DNA from: JACCSI01 sp963815285
GTDB lineage: Bacteria; Acidobacteriota; Vicinamibacteria; Vicinamibacterales; UBA2999
DNA length: 64,000 nt
Direction of reading: 5' to 3'
Assembly: GCA_963815285.1 (NCBI GenBank)
Contig: CAWFGB010000011.1
Coordinates: 1-64,000 of the forward strand
Under the pieces are notes generated by a model. It had not been told where the DNA came from and ran no database searches. It saw only the letters and a list, made by a program, of their open reading frames with translations. A program made the position numbers and the translations under genes. Positions 56,213 to 64,000 of this stretch are shown in pieces. The first letter of the stretch is position 1; every line of letters starts with the position of its first letter.

Positions 56213-56754
56213 ATGAAGACCATCGGATTCTGGCTCGCGCAGGTCGCCTGGATCACGAGCGCCGTCCTGCTGCTGTCGGCGGCCGAGCCGAAGATCAACG
56301 AGATGGCGCCGGACTTTTCACTGGTCGGCTCCGATGGCCGGACGTATCGCCTGTCGGAATTTCGCGGCAAGCAGGCCGTGGTGCTGGCGTGGTTTGCCAA
56401 AGCCTTCACCAGTGGCTGAACGGCGGAATGCCAGTCACTCCGTGAGAGTGGCAACGCGATTCGCGGCTTCAACGTGATGCATTTCGCCATCAGCGTCGAT
56501 ACGCCGGAAACGAACCGGTCGTTCGCCCAGTCGCTGGCCGTCGATTTCCCGATCCTGAGCGATCCCACCAAACAGGTCGCCATGGCCTACGGCGTGGTGG
56601 ATGAGGACCAGCCATTCGCCGCACGCTGGACGTTCTACATCGGCGTCGATGGCCGGCTGCTGTTCGTGGACAAGCAAGTCAGTCCCACCAACCACGGCCG
56701 GAATGTGGTCGCCAAGTGGGTGAACTGGGGATCCCGCGCCGCAAGCTACAGTGA
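56213..56754 (+). CDS. Exported peroxiredoxin with in-frame UGA at the peroxidatic Cys position (second putative selenoprotein)
   Basis: Paralogue of the 30.2-kb protein. The N-terminal MKTIGFWLAQVAWITSAVLL is a signal or anchor. The Prx core reads INEMAPDFSLVGSDGRTYRL, then VVLAWFAKAFTSG, TGA at 56417-56419 (codon 69), then TAECQSLRESGNAIRGFNVM, ISVDTPETNRSFAQSLAVDF and FAARWTFYIGVDGRLLFVDK in the same frame. The literal frame continues to 56839 with an atypical tail; one missing base near 56715 would give the normal ending VGELGIPRRKLQ with stop at 56752-56754, before the next gene's promoter, so 56754 is taken as the end. A SECIS-like hairpin follows the UGA. If read as stop, the product is a 68-residue stub. 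Confidence 0.83.
56417..56453 (+). promoter_or_regulatory. UGA codon and bacterial SECIS-like hairpin
   Basis: UGA 56417-56419 is followed by arms CACUC (56436-56440) and GAGUG (56446-56450) closing the loop CGUGA (56441-56445), with a lower UGCC/GGCA helix possible across a bulge. Loop sequence and distance from UGA are identical to the other gene, although the stems differ. Confidence 0.65.
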
Positions 56755-56785
56755 GACTGGCCACCGCCGCGCCTCCCTGGACCGC

Positions 56786-56791
56786 TATAAT
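56786..56791 (+). promoter_or_regulatory. -10 box TATAAT for the S9 peptidase gene
   Basis: CGCTATAATCC, 62 bp before ATG 56854, which has GGGAGG upstream. Confidence 0.5.
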
Positions 56792-56853
56792 CCAGACTTC
56801 CGCGCACCCCAAGGTGGCCGGAATCCGACTCCTCTTTAGCCAGGGAGGCCCGC

Positions 56854-59160
56854 ATGTTCGTTCGCTGTCTTACCGTCCGCCGGGTGTCGACCACGGTCGC
56901 GATAACCATCGCCGCCATCACCATCGCCGCGCCGCTGGCGCATTCGCAGGCCGGCCCGCGGCCGATGACCTTCCTCGACGTGCGCCACATGCGTTCCGCC
57001 GGCGCACCAACCCCCAGCCCCGATGGGCAGTGGATGCTCTACACGGTGTCCACGCCGGACTGGAAGGAAGCGAAGAGCCAGACCGACGTCTACCTCGTGT
57101 CGTTGAAGCAGGGCGTGTCGTCGAACCGGCAGCTGACCTTCACGAAAGCAAAGAACGAAACGTCGCCACAGTGGGCGAGCGACGGCCGGGCGTTCTTCTT
57201 CCTGTCGAACCGCGACGCGCCCGAGAGCGCCGAATCACGCAATCAGCTCTACGTCATGCGCCCCGACGGTGGAGAGGCGCAGCGCGTGACCGACGCGCGC
57301 GAAGGTGTGCGCGACTACCAGTTGAGCAAGGACGGCCGCTGGCTGGTCTACCGCACGGGCAAGGACGGCGAGGAGCAACTCCATCGGCTGCCGACGACCG
57401 GCATTGAATCATCGACGGCCGAGCAGCTGACGAAACATCCGACCGGCGTGGGCACGTGGCGCTGGGCGCCGGACGGCAAGCGCATCTACTTCGTCACGCC
57501 AGACGAGATCGACAAGGACGAAAAGGTGCGGCGCGAGAAGAAGTTCACCGTCAATATCCGCAACATGGAAACCCCGTCGGCCAGCCTGTGGGCGCTGGAT
57601 CTGGACCCTCAGCCGTCGGCTGAGGCCAAGAAGCTCACCGACGGCACTCAGTACGCGGCCACGCAGTTTTCCCTTTCCGACGACGGGAAGTGGGTGGGTT
57701 ATCGCGGGCAGTCGCTGAAGCGTTACGAGCGCGGGATCACAGCAGAGTCGCTCTACGCCGACCTCTATCTGCTCGAGGTCGCCACGGGGAACATCGAGCG
57801 GCTGACCAACAATTTCGAAGTGTCTGAGAGCGGCCTCAGCTTCTCGCCCGACTCGCAGTGGATCGCCTATTCGTCTGCTGACGACACGACCCGCTACACG
57901 ATGAGCAACTCGCGCGTCTACCTGCGCGCGATCGGCGAGCGCGGCAAGCCGTTTCGCAAGGTGGGCACGTCGTTCGATGGCGACCTCGGCGTCGGCTTCT
58001 GGTCGAAGGACAGCAGCATCATCTACTTCAACGAGGGCATCCGCGCGACCAACCAGCTGATGATGCTCGACGTCAAGAGCGGCACCGTCCGGCAGGTCAC
58101 CGAGGAGAAAGGGTCGCTGTCGGTCAGCCTGGACGACGATACCGGCGTCGTCCTGATCAACTACTCGGATCCGAAGACGCCGCCAACCATGTACACGACG
58201 GACTCCATCCAGAACACGGCCTCGCGGGCGTCGTGGCGTCAGCTCACCGATCCGAACCCGCAAGTGAAGCAGTTTGCGCTGGGTGAGGAGGAAGAGATCA
58301 CCTGGAAGTCGAAGGACGGCACGACGGTCGGCGGCGTCCTCGTCAAGCCGGTGGGCTACACGCCGGGACAACGCTATCCGCTCATCGTAGCGATTCACGG
58401 CGGGCCGGCCTCGGCCGACGTGCTCAGCTTCAACGGCGGTTACGGCGCGCAGGTCTACGCCGGCGCGGGCTACGCCGTGCTCAAGCCCAATTACCGCGGC
58501 TCCACCAACTACGGTCTGAAACACAAGACCGACATCGTCGGCAACTACTTCCAGACCGGCTACGAGGACATCATGGCTGGTGTCGATCACCTGATCGCTC
58601 AGGGCATCGTCGACGGCAGCAAGATGGGCGCGCTCGGCTGGAGCGCCGGCGGCCACTGGTCGAACTGGATACTCGTGCAGACCGATCGCTTCAAGGCCAT
58701 CAGCTCCGGTGCCGGCACGTCGAACTGGATTTCGATGTACGCGCAGAGCGACGTGCAGCGCAACCGGCAGTTCTACCTCGGCGACAAGCTGCCCTACGAC
58801 GACTTCGACGCATATTGGACGCAGTCACCGCTCAAGTACATCCGGAAAGCCAAGACGCCGACGATGATCCACGTCGTTGAAGGCGATCCGCGCGTGCCCA
58901 GCCCGCAGAGCGTCGAACTGCACATGGCGCTCAAGCAGATTGGCGTGCCGACCGAACTCTTCATGTATCCGGGCAACACACACGGCATTCCCGACCCGCG
59001 CAATCAGCTGGTGAAGTCGGTGAGCGAGATGGCGTGGATGGACTACTACGTCCGCGGCATCGGCAACAAGTTCGCGTGGCGCGACGTGCTCAAGACACTG
59101 GAGGACGCGGCCGCCACAGAGAAACCCACAACGACCAGCTCTCCGGGAGGCGGTCGCTAA
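56854..59160 (+). CDS. Secreted S9 family peptidase (acylaminoacyl-peptidase-like)
   Basis: 768 residues, frame intact. Signal segment MFVRCLTVRRVSTTVAITIA, mature start near SQAGPRP. Propeller blades (APTPSPDGQWMLYTVSTPDW, LSFSPDSQWIAYSSADDTTR) precede the catalytic domain YPLIVAIHGGPASADVLSFN. Nucleophile in LGWSAGGHWSNWILVQTDRF (about Ser596), Asp in VVEGDPRVPSPQS (about 676) and His in YPGNTHGIPDPRN (about 709). GWSAGG rather than GxSYGG, and no proline-pocket motif I can name. Adjacent in the same direction to the peroxiredoxin but with its own promoter. Confidence 0.92.
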   Translation: MFVRCLTVRRVSTTVAITIAAITIAAPLAHSQAGPRPMTFLDVRHMRSAGAPTPSPDGQWMLYTVSTPDWKEAKSQTDVYLVSLKQGVSSNRQLTFTKAKNETSPQWASDGRAFFFLSNRDAPESAESRNQLYVMRPDGGEAQRVTDAREGVRDYQLSKDGRWLVYRTGKDGEEQLHRLPTTGIESSTAEQLTKHPTGVGTWRWAPDGKRIYFVTPDEIDKDEKVRREKKFTVNIRNMETPSASLWALDLDPQPSAEAKKLTDGTQYAATQFSLSDDGKWVGYRGQSLKRYERGITAESLYADLYLLEVATGNIERLTNNFEVSESGLSFSPDSQWIAYSSADDTTRYTMSNSRVYLRAIGERGKPFRKVGTSFDGDLGVGFWSKDSSIIYFNEGIRATNQLMMLDVKSGTVRQVTEEKGSLSVSLDDDTGVVLINYSDPKTPPTMYTTDSIQNTASRASWRQLTDPNPQVKQFALGEEEEITWKSKDGTTVGGVLVKPVGYTPGQRYPLIVAIHGGPASADVLSFNGGYGAQVYAGAGYAVLKPNYRGSTNYGLKHKTDIVGNYFQTGYEDIMAGVDHLIAQGIVDGSKMGALGWSAGGHWSNWILVQTDRFKAISSGAGTSNWISMYAQSDVQRNRQFYLGDKLPYDDFDAYWTQSPLKYIRKAKTPTMIHVVEGDPRVPSPQSVELHMALKQIGVPTELFMYPGNTHGIPDPRNQLVKSVSEMAWMDYYVRGIGNKFAWRDVLKTLEDAAATEKPTTTSSPGGGR

Positions 59161-59385
59161 AGCGCAGGCCGCTTCGCGGCGAGTTTCCAACTGCCGAGGC
59201 GCAGTGCAACGCCAGGGGTCCGTATGCCGCGTGGTCCCCTGGATGCCGCGTGGGCCCCATGGCTTTGAACTGACCAGTTTGGCGATTTTTGAACTTGGCG
59301 ACGGAGGCGCTACTGCTTCTAGTTTGTCACTCCACTCATAAAGACCTCGCCGGTTGGTGTTGAATAGGTCCTTCTGGAGGCCTCA

Positions 59386-60147
59386 ATGGGCGATTCGGTA
59401 CGTGGGCAAATTCTTTGGTACGAGCTGCTGACGACGGACATGAAGGCAGCCGAGGCGTTCTATTCGAAGGTCGCCGGGTGGACAGTCGCGCCGTTCGATG
59501 GCGCGCCGCAGCCCTATTCGATGTTCATGCGCACGCCTGAAGCCCCGGCCGCAGGCGTAATGACCATTCCTGAAGGCATGGGGTTCCCGCCCCACTGGCA
59601 GATGTATGTCGGCGTCGAGAAGCTCGAAGACGCCATCGCCCACATCAAACGACTCGGTGGCCAGACGCTGGGACCGCTCATCGAGGTGCCGACCGTCGGG
59701 CGCATGCAGACGATGATGGATCCCCAGTCGGCGACCTTTTCGGTGTACGAACCGTCGTCGCCGCAGCCACCGGAGACCGAGCGGCAGGTCGGTGAAGCCT
59801 CATGGCACGAACTGATGACGACCGACGCCGAAGCGGCCATGAGGTTCTACAGCGAGACTTTCGGTTGGAAGCCGACCGAGACCTTCGACATGGGGCCGAT
59901 GGGCAAGTACCACATGTTCGGTCGCAACTTCCAGCTCGGTGGCATGATGAACAAGCCCGCCGAGCTCGCGCAGGTGCCGCCGAACTGGGGCATCTACTAC
60001 CGCGTGTCCGAGATCAACGCGGCGGCCGAGCGGGTCACCGCCAACGGCGGCCAGGTGCTCAACGGGCCCATGGAAGTGCCCGGGGGCGACCACATCGTCA
60101 ACTGCCTGGACCCACAGGGCGCGGCTTTTTCGTTACACGCAAAGTAA
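59386..60147 (+). CDS. Two-domain VOC (glyoxalase-like) protein
   Basis: 253 residues made of two tandem vicinal-oxygen-chelate domains: GQILWYELLTTDMKAAEAFY with VEKLEDAIAHIKRLGGQTLG, then EASWHELMTTDAEAAMRFYS with INAAAERVTANGGQVLNGPM. This duplicated architecture matches the CFP32/27-kDa antigen-like group whose substrates are unknown. ATG 59386 has GGAGG upstream. Not a GST or classical lactoylglutathione lyase. Monocistronic. Confidence 0.88.
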   Translation: MGDSVRGQILWYELLTTDMKAAEAFYSKVAGWTVAPFDGAPQPYSMFMRTPEAPAAGVMTIPEGMGFPPHWQMYVGVEKLEDAIAHIKRLGGQTLGPLIEVPTVGRMQTMMDPQSATFSVYEPSSPQPPETERQVGEASWHELMTTDAEAAMRFYSETFGWKPTETFDMGPMGKYHMFGRNFQLGGMMNKPAELAQVPPNWGIYYRVSEINAAAERVTANGGQVLNGPMEVPGGDHIVNCLDPQGAAFSLHAK

Positions 60148-60243
60148 CCAGCGCGCGACGGGGGTGTGACGCTGCTGAGCCACGCAAGTTCAAAACGGCC
60201 AAAGGCTCGGGTTCAAGATCCGAGTGCGCGGTAAGCTGTTTCC

Positions 60244-60849
60244 ATGGACTTGCTTGACCAGCTGATCAACGTGCTCGAAGGAGTGACGTCAACCGTGCCC
60301 TCATCACCTGAGATCCGGCGGGACACACCGGCCGCGCGGGCGCAGGAGTTGACCCGGGCGGCCGCCTCACAGGCTGGCGCCACCGCGGGTGCATTGGCGC
60401 TGCCGCCCGGCCCGCTGGGCATGCTGACCATCATTCCGGATCTCGTCGCGATGTGGCACATTCAACGCCAGCTCGTGGCGGACATCGCGGCCTGCTATGG
60501 CAAGAGCGCCGAGTTGCAGCGCGAGGCGATGATCTACTGCCTGTTCAAGCACGCGACGGCGCAGGTCGTGCGCGATCTCGCCGTCCGGCTCGGCTCTCGC
60601 ATGTTGTTGCGCCGCGCCACGGTCCAGACCATGGAACGGTCCCTCCAGCGCATCGGCGTCGCGGTATCGCAGCGCGCGCTCGGCCGCAGCATCTCGCGCT
60701 GGGTGCCGGTGGCCGGCGCCTTCGGTGTCGGTGCGTATGCGTTCTACGACACGACGCAGGTCGGCAGAACCGCCATGGAGCTTTTCGAAGGCGACGTGAT
60801 CACGGACGCGTCCACGCCCACGCCCACGCCAGAGCACTCCATCCTGTGA
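60244..60849 (+). CDS. EcsC-related hypothetical protein
   Basis: 201 residues from ATG 60244. ALPPGPLGMLTIIPDLVAMW and HIQRQLVADIAACYGKSAEL resemble the hydrophobic core of EcsC-like proteins; VPVAGAFGVGAYAFYDTTQV is a second hydrophobic segment. Weak membrane association is likely. The assignment is by pattern only. ArfB follows 69 bp downstream. Confidence 0.6.
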   Translation: MDLLDQLINVLEGVTSTVPSSPEIRRDTPAARAQELTRAAASQAGATAGALALPPGPLGMLTIIPDLVAMWHIQRQLVADIAACYGKSAELQREAMIYCLFKHATAQVVRDLAVRLGSRMLLRRATVQTMERSLQRIGVAVSQRALGRSISRWVPVAGAFGVGAYAFYDTTQVGRTAMELFEGDVITDASTPTPTPEHSIL

Positions 60850-60918
60850 TGATTCCAGAGGAGGACTTCTCTGTGGTGGTGTCCTCTGTGTTGCGTCTCT
60901 GTGGCGTGGTCATGGCCG

Positions 60919-61335
60919 ATGATCGAGATTGACGACACCCTAACGATCAGCGACGGCGAGATCGAGGAGCGCTTCGTGCGCGCGTCGGGGCCGGGCGGGC
61001 AGAACGTGAACAAGGTCGCCACCGCGGTCGAACTGCGCTTCAACGTCTTCGCGTCGTCGCTGCCCGACGAGGTCAAGCTGCGGCTGATGCGGTTGGCCGG
61101 CTCGCGCCTGACCGATGACGGCGTGGTGATCATCGACAGCCGAGCGCACCGCACGCAGCCGCAAAACCGGCAGGCGGCGCGCGATCGGCTGGTGGAGCTC
61201 GTTAGAAAGGCGGTGGTCAGACCCAAGCCGCGCCGGAAAACCCGGCCGACGCGGGCCGCCAAGGAGAAGCGGATCGAAACCAAGAAGCGGCGCAGCCAGG
61301 TCAAGAACCTGCGGCGCGCGGGTGGCGAGGATTAG
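60919..61335 (+). CDS. arfB: ArfB/YaeJ-type ribosome-rescue hydrolase
   Basis: 138 residues from ATG 60919 (MIEIDDTLTISDGEIEERFV); an upstream in-frame Met at 60901 adds six residues. The RF-1 catalytic loop is RASGPGGQNVNKVATAVELR with GGQ at residues 26-28. The C-terminus is the Lys/Arg-rich tail (RPKPRRKTRPTRAAKEKRIE, TKKRRSQVKNLRRAGG) that inserts into the mRNA channel of stalled ribosomes. Full length for the family. It releases peptides from ribosomes lacking a stop codon. Its stop overlaps the convergent sensor gene by 4 bp. Confidence 0.93.
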   Translation: MIEIDDTLTISDGEIEERFVRASGPGGQNVNKVATAVELRFNVFASSLPDEVKLRLMRLAGSRLTDDGVVIIDSRAHRTQPQNRQAARDRLVELVRKAVVRPKPRRKTRPTRAAKEKRIETKKRRSQVKNLRRAGGED

Positions 61336-62393
61336 GGTTTTACTTTCTCTGACTCTTTACGTTTCCGCATCTGCAGCTCGCGCCCGCCATCGGCAAACGC
61401 CACGTCGTCCATCAGCTGGTTGATGAGGAACACGCCGCGCCCGCTCGACTTGAGCAGGTTGTCGGCCTCGAGCGGGTTGGCGACCTTCGACGGGTCGAAC
61501 CCGGTGCCTGGATCGCGTACCACGACCACGAGCTCACCGGACGGGTCGGTGCTTACGACGCATTGAATGAACTTGCTCGGGTCATTCTTGGCGCCATGGC
61601 GAATGCCGTTGGCCAACGCCTCCTGCAGCGCCAGGTCCACCTTGATGATGTCGTCTTCCTTCCAGCCCCTGCCCGTCAGGATCTGCGTCACGCCCTCGCT
61701 GACCGTCTGAATTGACGACGGCACCGCAGGCACGGTGAGGTTCACCTGACACGTGGAGCAGAACTCCAGCAATCCGGCGAGCTTGTTGACCTCGCCCAGC
61801 GAATGGCGCAGCTCGGCGATGAGCGCCTCGCGCACCTGCTGGGCGCGGTCACGTTCTTCAAGCGCTTCCCGCAGCTCGAAGAGGTGCAGCCGCAGTTCGA
61901 GCTGGTCCTGAGTTTGCCGGCGCAGGGCATCGAGCGCGTGCAACTGCTCCGGGGTCAGCGTGCGCGGCACGCGATCGAGCACGCAGAGCGTGCCGAGTGC
62001 GTGCCCGTCCTCGGTGAGCAGCGGAGCCCCGGCATAAAAGCGGATGCACGGATCGTCCACCACTAGGGGATTGTTCTTGAAACGCCCGTCCTCCAGCGCA
62101 TTGGGCACAACCATCATCTGGTCCGGATCGTCGATGGCGTGCGTGCAGAACGACACGTTGCGCGCCGTCTCCGCCGCGGTCAGGCCGACTCTCGATTTGA
62201 ACCACTGGCGGTCGTTGTCAATCAGACTAAGCGCCGCCATCGGCGTGGCGCAGATCTGCGAGGCGAGCAGGGTCAGGTCGTCGAACGCTTGTTCGGGATC
62301 GGTATCCAGGATGCGATAACGCCGGAGCGCGGCGACCCGTGCCGATTCGTCCCTGATGTGCTGCCGAGATGAAGCGCCGGGGGGGGCAATCAT
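61332..62393 (-). CDS. GAF-domain protein with anti-sigma-type HATPase domain
   Basis: 353 residues. N-terminal GAF domain (FDDLTLLASQICATPMAALS, NVSFCTHAIDDPDQMMVVPN, PLLTEDGHALGTLCVLDRVP), a coiled coil (LELRLHLFELREALEERDRA), then an RsbW/SpoIIAB-like HATPase: KVDLALQEALANGIRHGAKN (N box), VVVVRDPGTGFDPSKVAN (D-x-G-x-G), KSSGRGVFLINQLMDDV. No phospho-acceptor His, so it is an anti-sigma or anti-anti-sigma kinase-type switch regulated by the GAF ligand. GAGGGA precedes ATG 62393. No sigma factor is adjacent. Confidence 0.87.
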   Translation of the reverse strand: MIAPPGASSRQHIRDESARVAALRRYRILDTDPEQAFDDLTLLASQICATPMAALSLIDNDRQWFKSRVGLTAAETARNVSFCTHAIDDPDQMMVVPNALEDGRFKNNPLVVDDPCIRFYAGAPLLTEDGHALGTLCVLDRVPRTLTPEQLHALDALRRQTQDQLELRLHLFELREALEERDRAQQVREALIAELRHSLGEVNKLAGLLEFCSTCQVNLTVPAVPSSIQTVSEGVTQILTGRGWKEDDIIKVDLALQEALANGIRHGAKNDPSKFIQCVVSTDPSGELVVVVRDPGTGFDPSKVANPLEADNLLKSSGRGVFLINQLMDDVAFADGGRELQMRKRKESEKVKP

Positions 62394-62404
62394 GACCGGG
62401 TCCC

Positions 62405-63646
62405 TCAGGCCGTGACCGGGTTCTTGCCACCCAACGCGGTGACCACCCGATCGACGTCCTCATGATTGTTGAACACGGAAACCGAGAGCCGCAGGCGGCT
62501 CTCATTGGCGATGATGGTAGCCGCGATGCGGCTGGCCTGAAGGGTCTTGGCGGTGGTGGCCGGATCTTTCAGCTCGAAGGCCACAATAGGCGTCGCCGTG
62601 CCGGCCGGCGTCAACGATCGGTAACCGAGCGGCGGCAGCTCGCTCTGCAGACGATCAGTCAACGCCTTAGCGTGGGCTCGAATCTTGTCGAGGCCGAGCA
62701 TCGTGACGTAATCGATGCCCGACGATACGGCCGCGGCGAGCAGGATTGGAATGTTGCCGCTCTCGTACATCGCCGCCCCCGGCAGCGGCTCCCAAGTCAG
62801 CGCAGCGCGATTGAAGTTCGACACCTGACGATGACCGTAGCGCGTGGTCGGCAGCACCTTGCCCTGGAGGTCCTCCCGGACGTAGAGGAATCCGAACCCG
62901 CGTTCGCCCATCAGCCACTTATACGTCCCGGTGGCGGCGAAGTCGATGCCCATCGCGCGCACGTCCACGGGGACGGCACCGACCGCTTGAATGATGTCAG
63001 CAAACACATAAGCGCCGCGCGCGTGGGCGATGTCGCTCACGGCCTTGACGTTGTGCATGAAACCGTTGACGTTGGAGACCATCGCCAGCGACACCAGGCG
63101 CGTGTTCTTGTCGATGGCGCGATCGATGTCCTTCACATCGATCGCCCAGTCGCGATGCTTGATAATCCGGAGCTCGACGCCTTTCTTTTCGAGCTCCTTG
63201 AACAAGTACAGCGACGACGTGAAGTGGAGCTCGTCGAGGACGACGTTGCCCTTTTTCGCCGGCAGATCCAGCCCCAGCACCACGATGTTTTCACCGTCCG
63301 ACGTGCTCGAAACAAAGGCGATCTCCGTCGGCTTGGCGCCGATGAGCGTGCCGAAGCGCGTTTTCAGGTGGTTCTGCTTCTCGACGCCGAAATCGGCCCG
63401 GCCGGGCCCCGTACCGCGGATCCGATAGGCCATCGCCTGTTCGATCGCCTGCACTGCGAACGCGCCGAGCGGGTGAATCGCCGCCGAATTGAGGTAGGTC
63501 TCGACCGCAGCGCCGGGGAAGTCTGCGCGGATCGTGGCGGGGAACAGGGCACCGTGCCTGGCCGGCTGCAGCGCCGCGAGCGTCGGACGCATGAGAGCCG
63601 TCAGCGCTCCTGTGCCGATCAAGAATTCCCGTCGCCCAAGAGACAT
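62405..63646 (-). CDS. Tat-exported class V aminotransferase/cysteine-desulfurase-like PLP enzyme
   Basis: 413 residues. MSLGRREFLIGTGALTALMR carries a twin-arginine signal; GGAGGAG lies before ATG 63646. The PLP fold is complete: AFVSSTSDGENIVVLGLDLP (phosphate loop region), GAYVFADIIQAVGAVPVDVR (Asp to the pyridine nitrogen), FAATGTYKWLMGERGFGFLY (Schiff-base Lys in YKW), and a C-terminal small domain. Related to isopenicillin-N-epimerase/SufS-like enzymes but exported, so not Fe-S assembly. Substrate unknown. 12 bp from the sensor gene. Confidence 0.87.
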   Translation of the reverse strand: MSLGRREFLIGTGALTALMRPTLAALQPARHGALFPATIRADFPGAAVETYLNSAAIHPLGAFAVQAIEQAMAYRIRGTGPGRADFGVEKQNHLKTRFGTLIGAKPTEIAFVSSTSDGENIVVLGLDLPAKKGNVVLDELHFTSSLYLFKELEKKGVELRIIKHRDWAIDVKDIDRAIDKNTRLVSLAMVSNVNGFMHNVKAVSDIAHARGAYVFADIIQAVGAVPVDVRAMGIDFAATGTYKWLMGERGFGFLYVREDLQGKVLPTTRYGHRQVSNFNRAALTWEPLPGAAMYESGNIPILLAAAVSSGIDYVTMLGLDKIRAHAKALTDRLQSELPPLGYRSLTPAGTATPIVAFELKDPATTAKTLQASRIAATIIANESRLRLSVSVFNNHEDVDRVVTALGGKNPVTA

Positions 63647-64000
63647 CGCGGCTCCTCCACCGCGAATTATAGGGCGGCGGGCACACGAACGGGTGGGAAG
63701 ACTTCGGGGCGCCAGCGGGGACGAGTCTCAGGGACCCGCGGGTTTGTCGCCTTTCTGAGCCAGTCGCGCGCCCGTTCCACATTCCGGGCGAACACGGCGC
63801 CGGCTGGGGGCGGCTGGGTGCGGCCGGGTGCGGCTCGGTGCGACTTGGTGCGGGCGGGTGCGGCCGGGTGCGACGGGTGGACGGGTGTGGCCAGGTGCGC
63901 TTGATCCGAAGTTGACGCGCAGGCAAGAGACGATGCATCGTCGTCGGTGACGGACGGCGGCGTCACGTTGGCTCGACCATGTTGGCGGGCGAGGTCAGAA
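63647..64000. other. Intergenic region to the window edge
   Basis: Apart from the decamer array and the upstream region of the aminotransferase, no gene is recognised up to the edge. Any frame here is built from the repeat. Confidence 0.5.
63801..63900 (+). repeat. Decamer array, ten units
   Basis: Ten 10-bp units (CGGCCGGGTG and variants) in the same orientation as those at 28.0 kb. Confidence 0.92.

Noticed and set aside
60200..60240. T-arm-like stem TCGGG-TTCAAGA-TCCGA, considered as a tRNA (even tRNA-Sec) remnant
   Set aside because: No matching D arm, anticodon arm or acceptor stem could be built around it, and no CCA end; a 17-19 bp resemblance is not enough.

Overview
The window is GC-rich bacterial chromosome. 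It most resembles an uncultured Acidobacteriota lineage of the Vicinamibacteria (subdivision 6) kind. The evidence is the combination of Oar-like TonB receptors with an N-terminal carboxypeptidase-regulatory domain, Ser/Thr kinases fused to PD40/TolB propellers, four secreted S9 peptidases, YafY/WYL regulators, PEP-CTERM and Tat signals, and a CxxCH/ankyrin protein. The taxonomy is inferred from gene content only.

Layout. 1-6.3 kb: universal stress protein, CopB-type copper ATPase, Ca-type P-ATPase and a small acidic protein. 6.6-10.3 kb: eroded region with a 97-98 bp direct repeat flanking a secreted protein gene, a collapsed WYL regulator, a VapC stump and an SRPBCC protein. 10.5-20.8 kb: receptor-like kinase, TonB receptor, divergent S9 peptidase, cardiolipin synthase, MgtC. 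21.3-29.1 kb: ADP-ribosylglycohydrolase, S9D peptidase with TonB receptor, 2OG-Fe(II) oxygenase. 29.1-36.8 kb: repeat-rich area with an in-frame-UGA peroxiredoxin, an RNase H-like/DUF3293 fusion, a thermonuclease and a D-threonine aldolase-like enzyme. 36.8-49.1 kb: cupin, TPR protein, Smr protein, S9 peptidase, RES/Xre toxin-antitoxin pair, cytochrome c-ankyrin-toroid protein, PnuC, methyltransferase, OsmC. 49.2-53.5 kb: an alginate-type O-acetylation operon. 53.3-63.6 kb: second receptor-like kinase, a second in-frame-UGA peroxiredoxin on the divergent side, S9 peptidase, VOC protein, EcsC-like protein, ArfB, GAF/HATPase sensor, class V aminotransferase.

The strongest unusual signal is a pair of exported peroxiredoxins, at 30.2-30.7 kb and 56.2-56.8 kb. 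Each carries TGA exactly where the family has its peroxidatic cysteine, and each has a hairpin with the same CGUGA apical loop starting 22 nt downstream. I read both as selenoproteins. No selA, selB, selD or tRNA-Sec is visible here.

A second theme is that intergenic DNA is packed with short tandem repeats. They include a decamer with core GGTGCGGCCG, a 9-mer GGTGCGCAG, GGCCTGAG-like units, a GGAACGGATAGCC-like unit, a CCACAGAATCCGCAGAA-like unit, and a REP-like palindrome AAATGGGGC/GCCCCATTT. Some spill into coding sequence: the Smr linker, the PnuC tail and the collagen-like linker of the acetyltransferase.

About nine otherwise intact genes are broken by a single-base indel. The same kind of lesion recurs in unrelated genes with good flanking homology, so residual consensus error is at least as likely as true pseudogenization. 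These genes are annotated across the break, with the break described.
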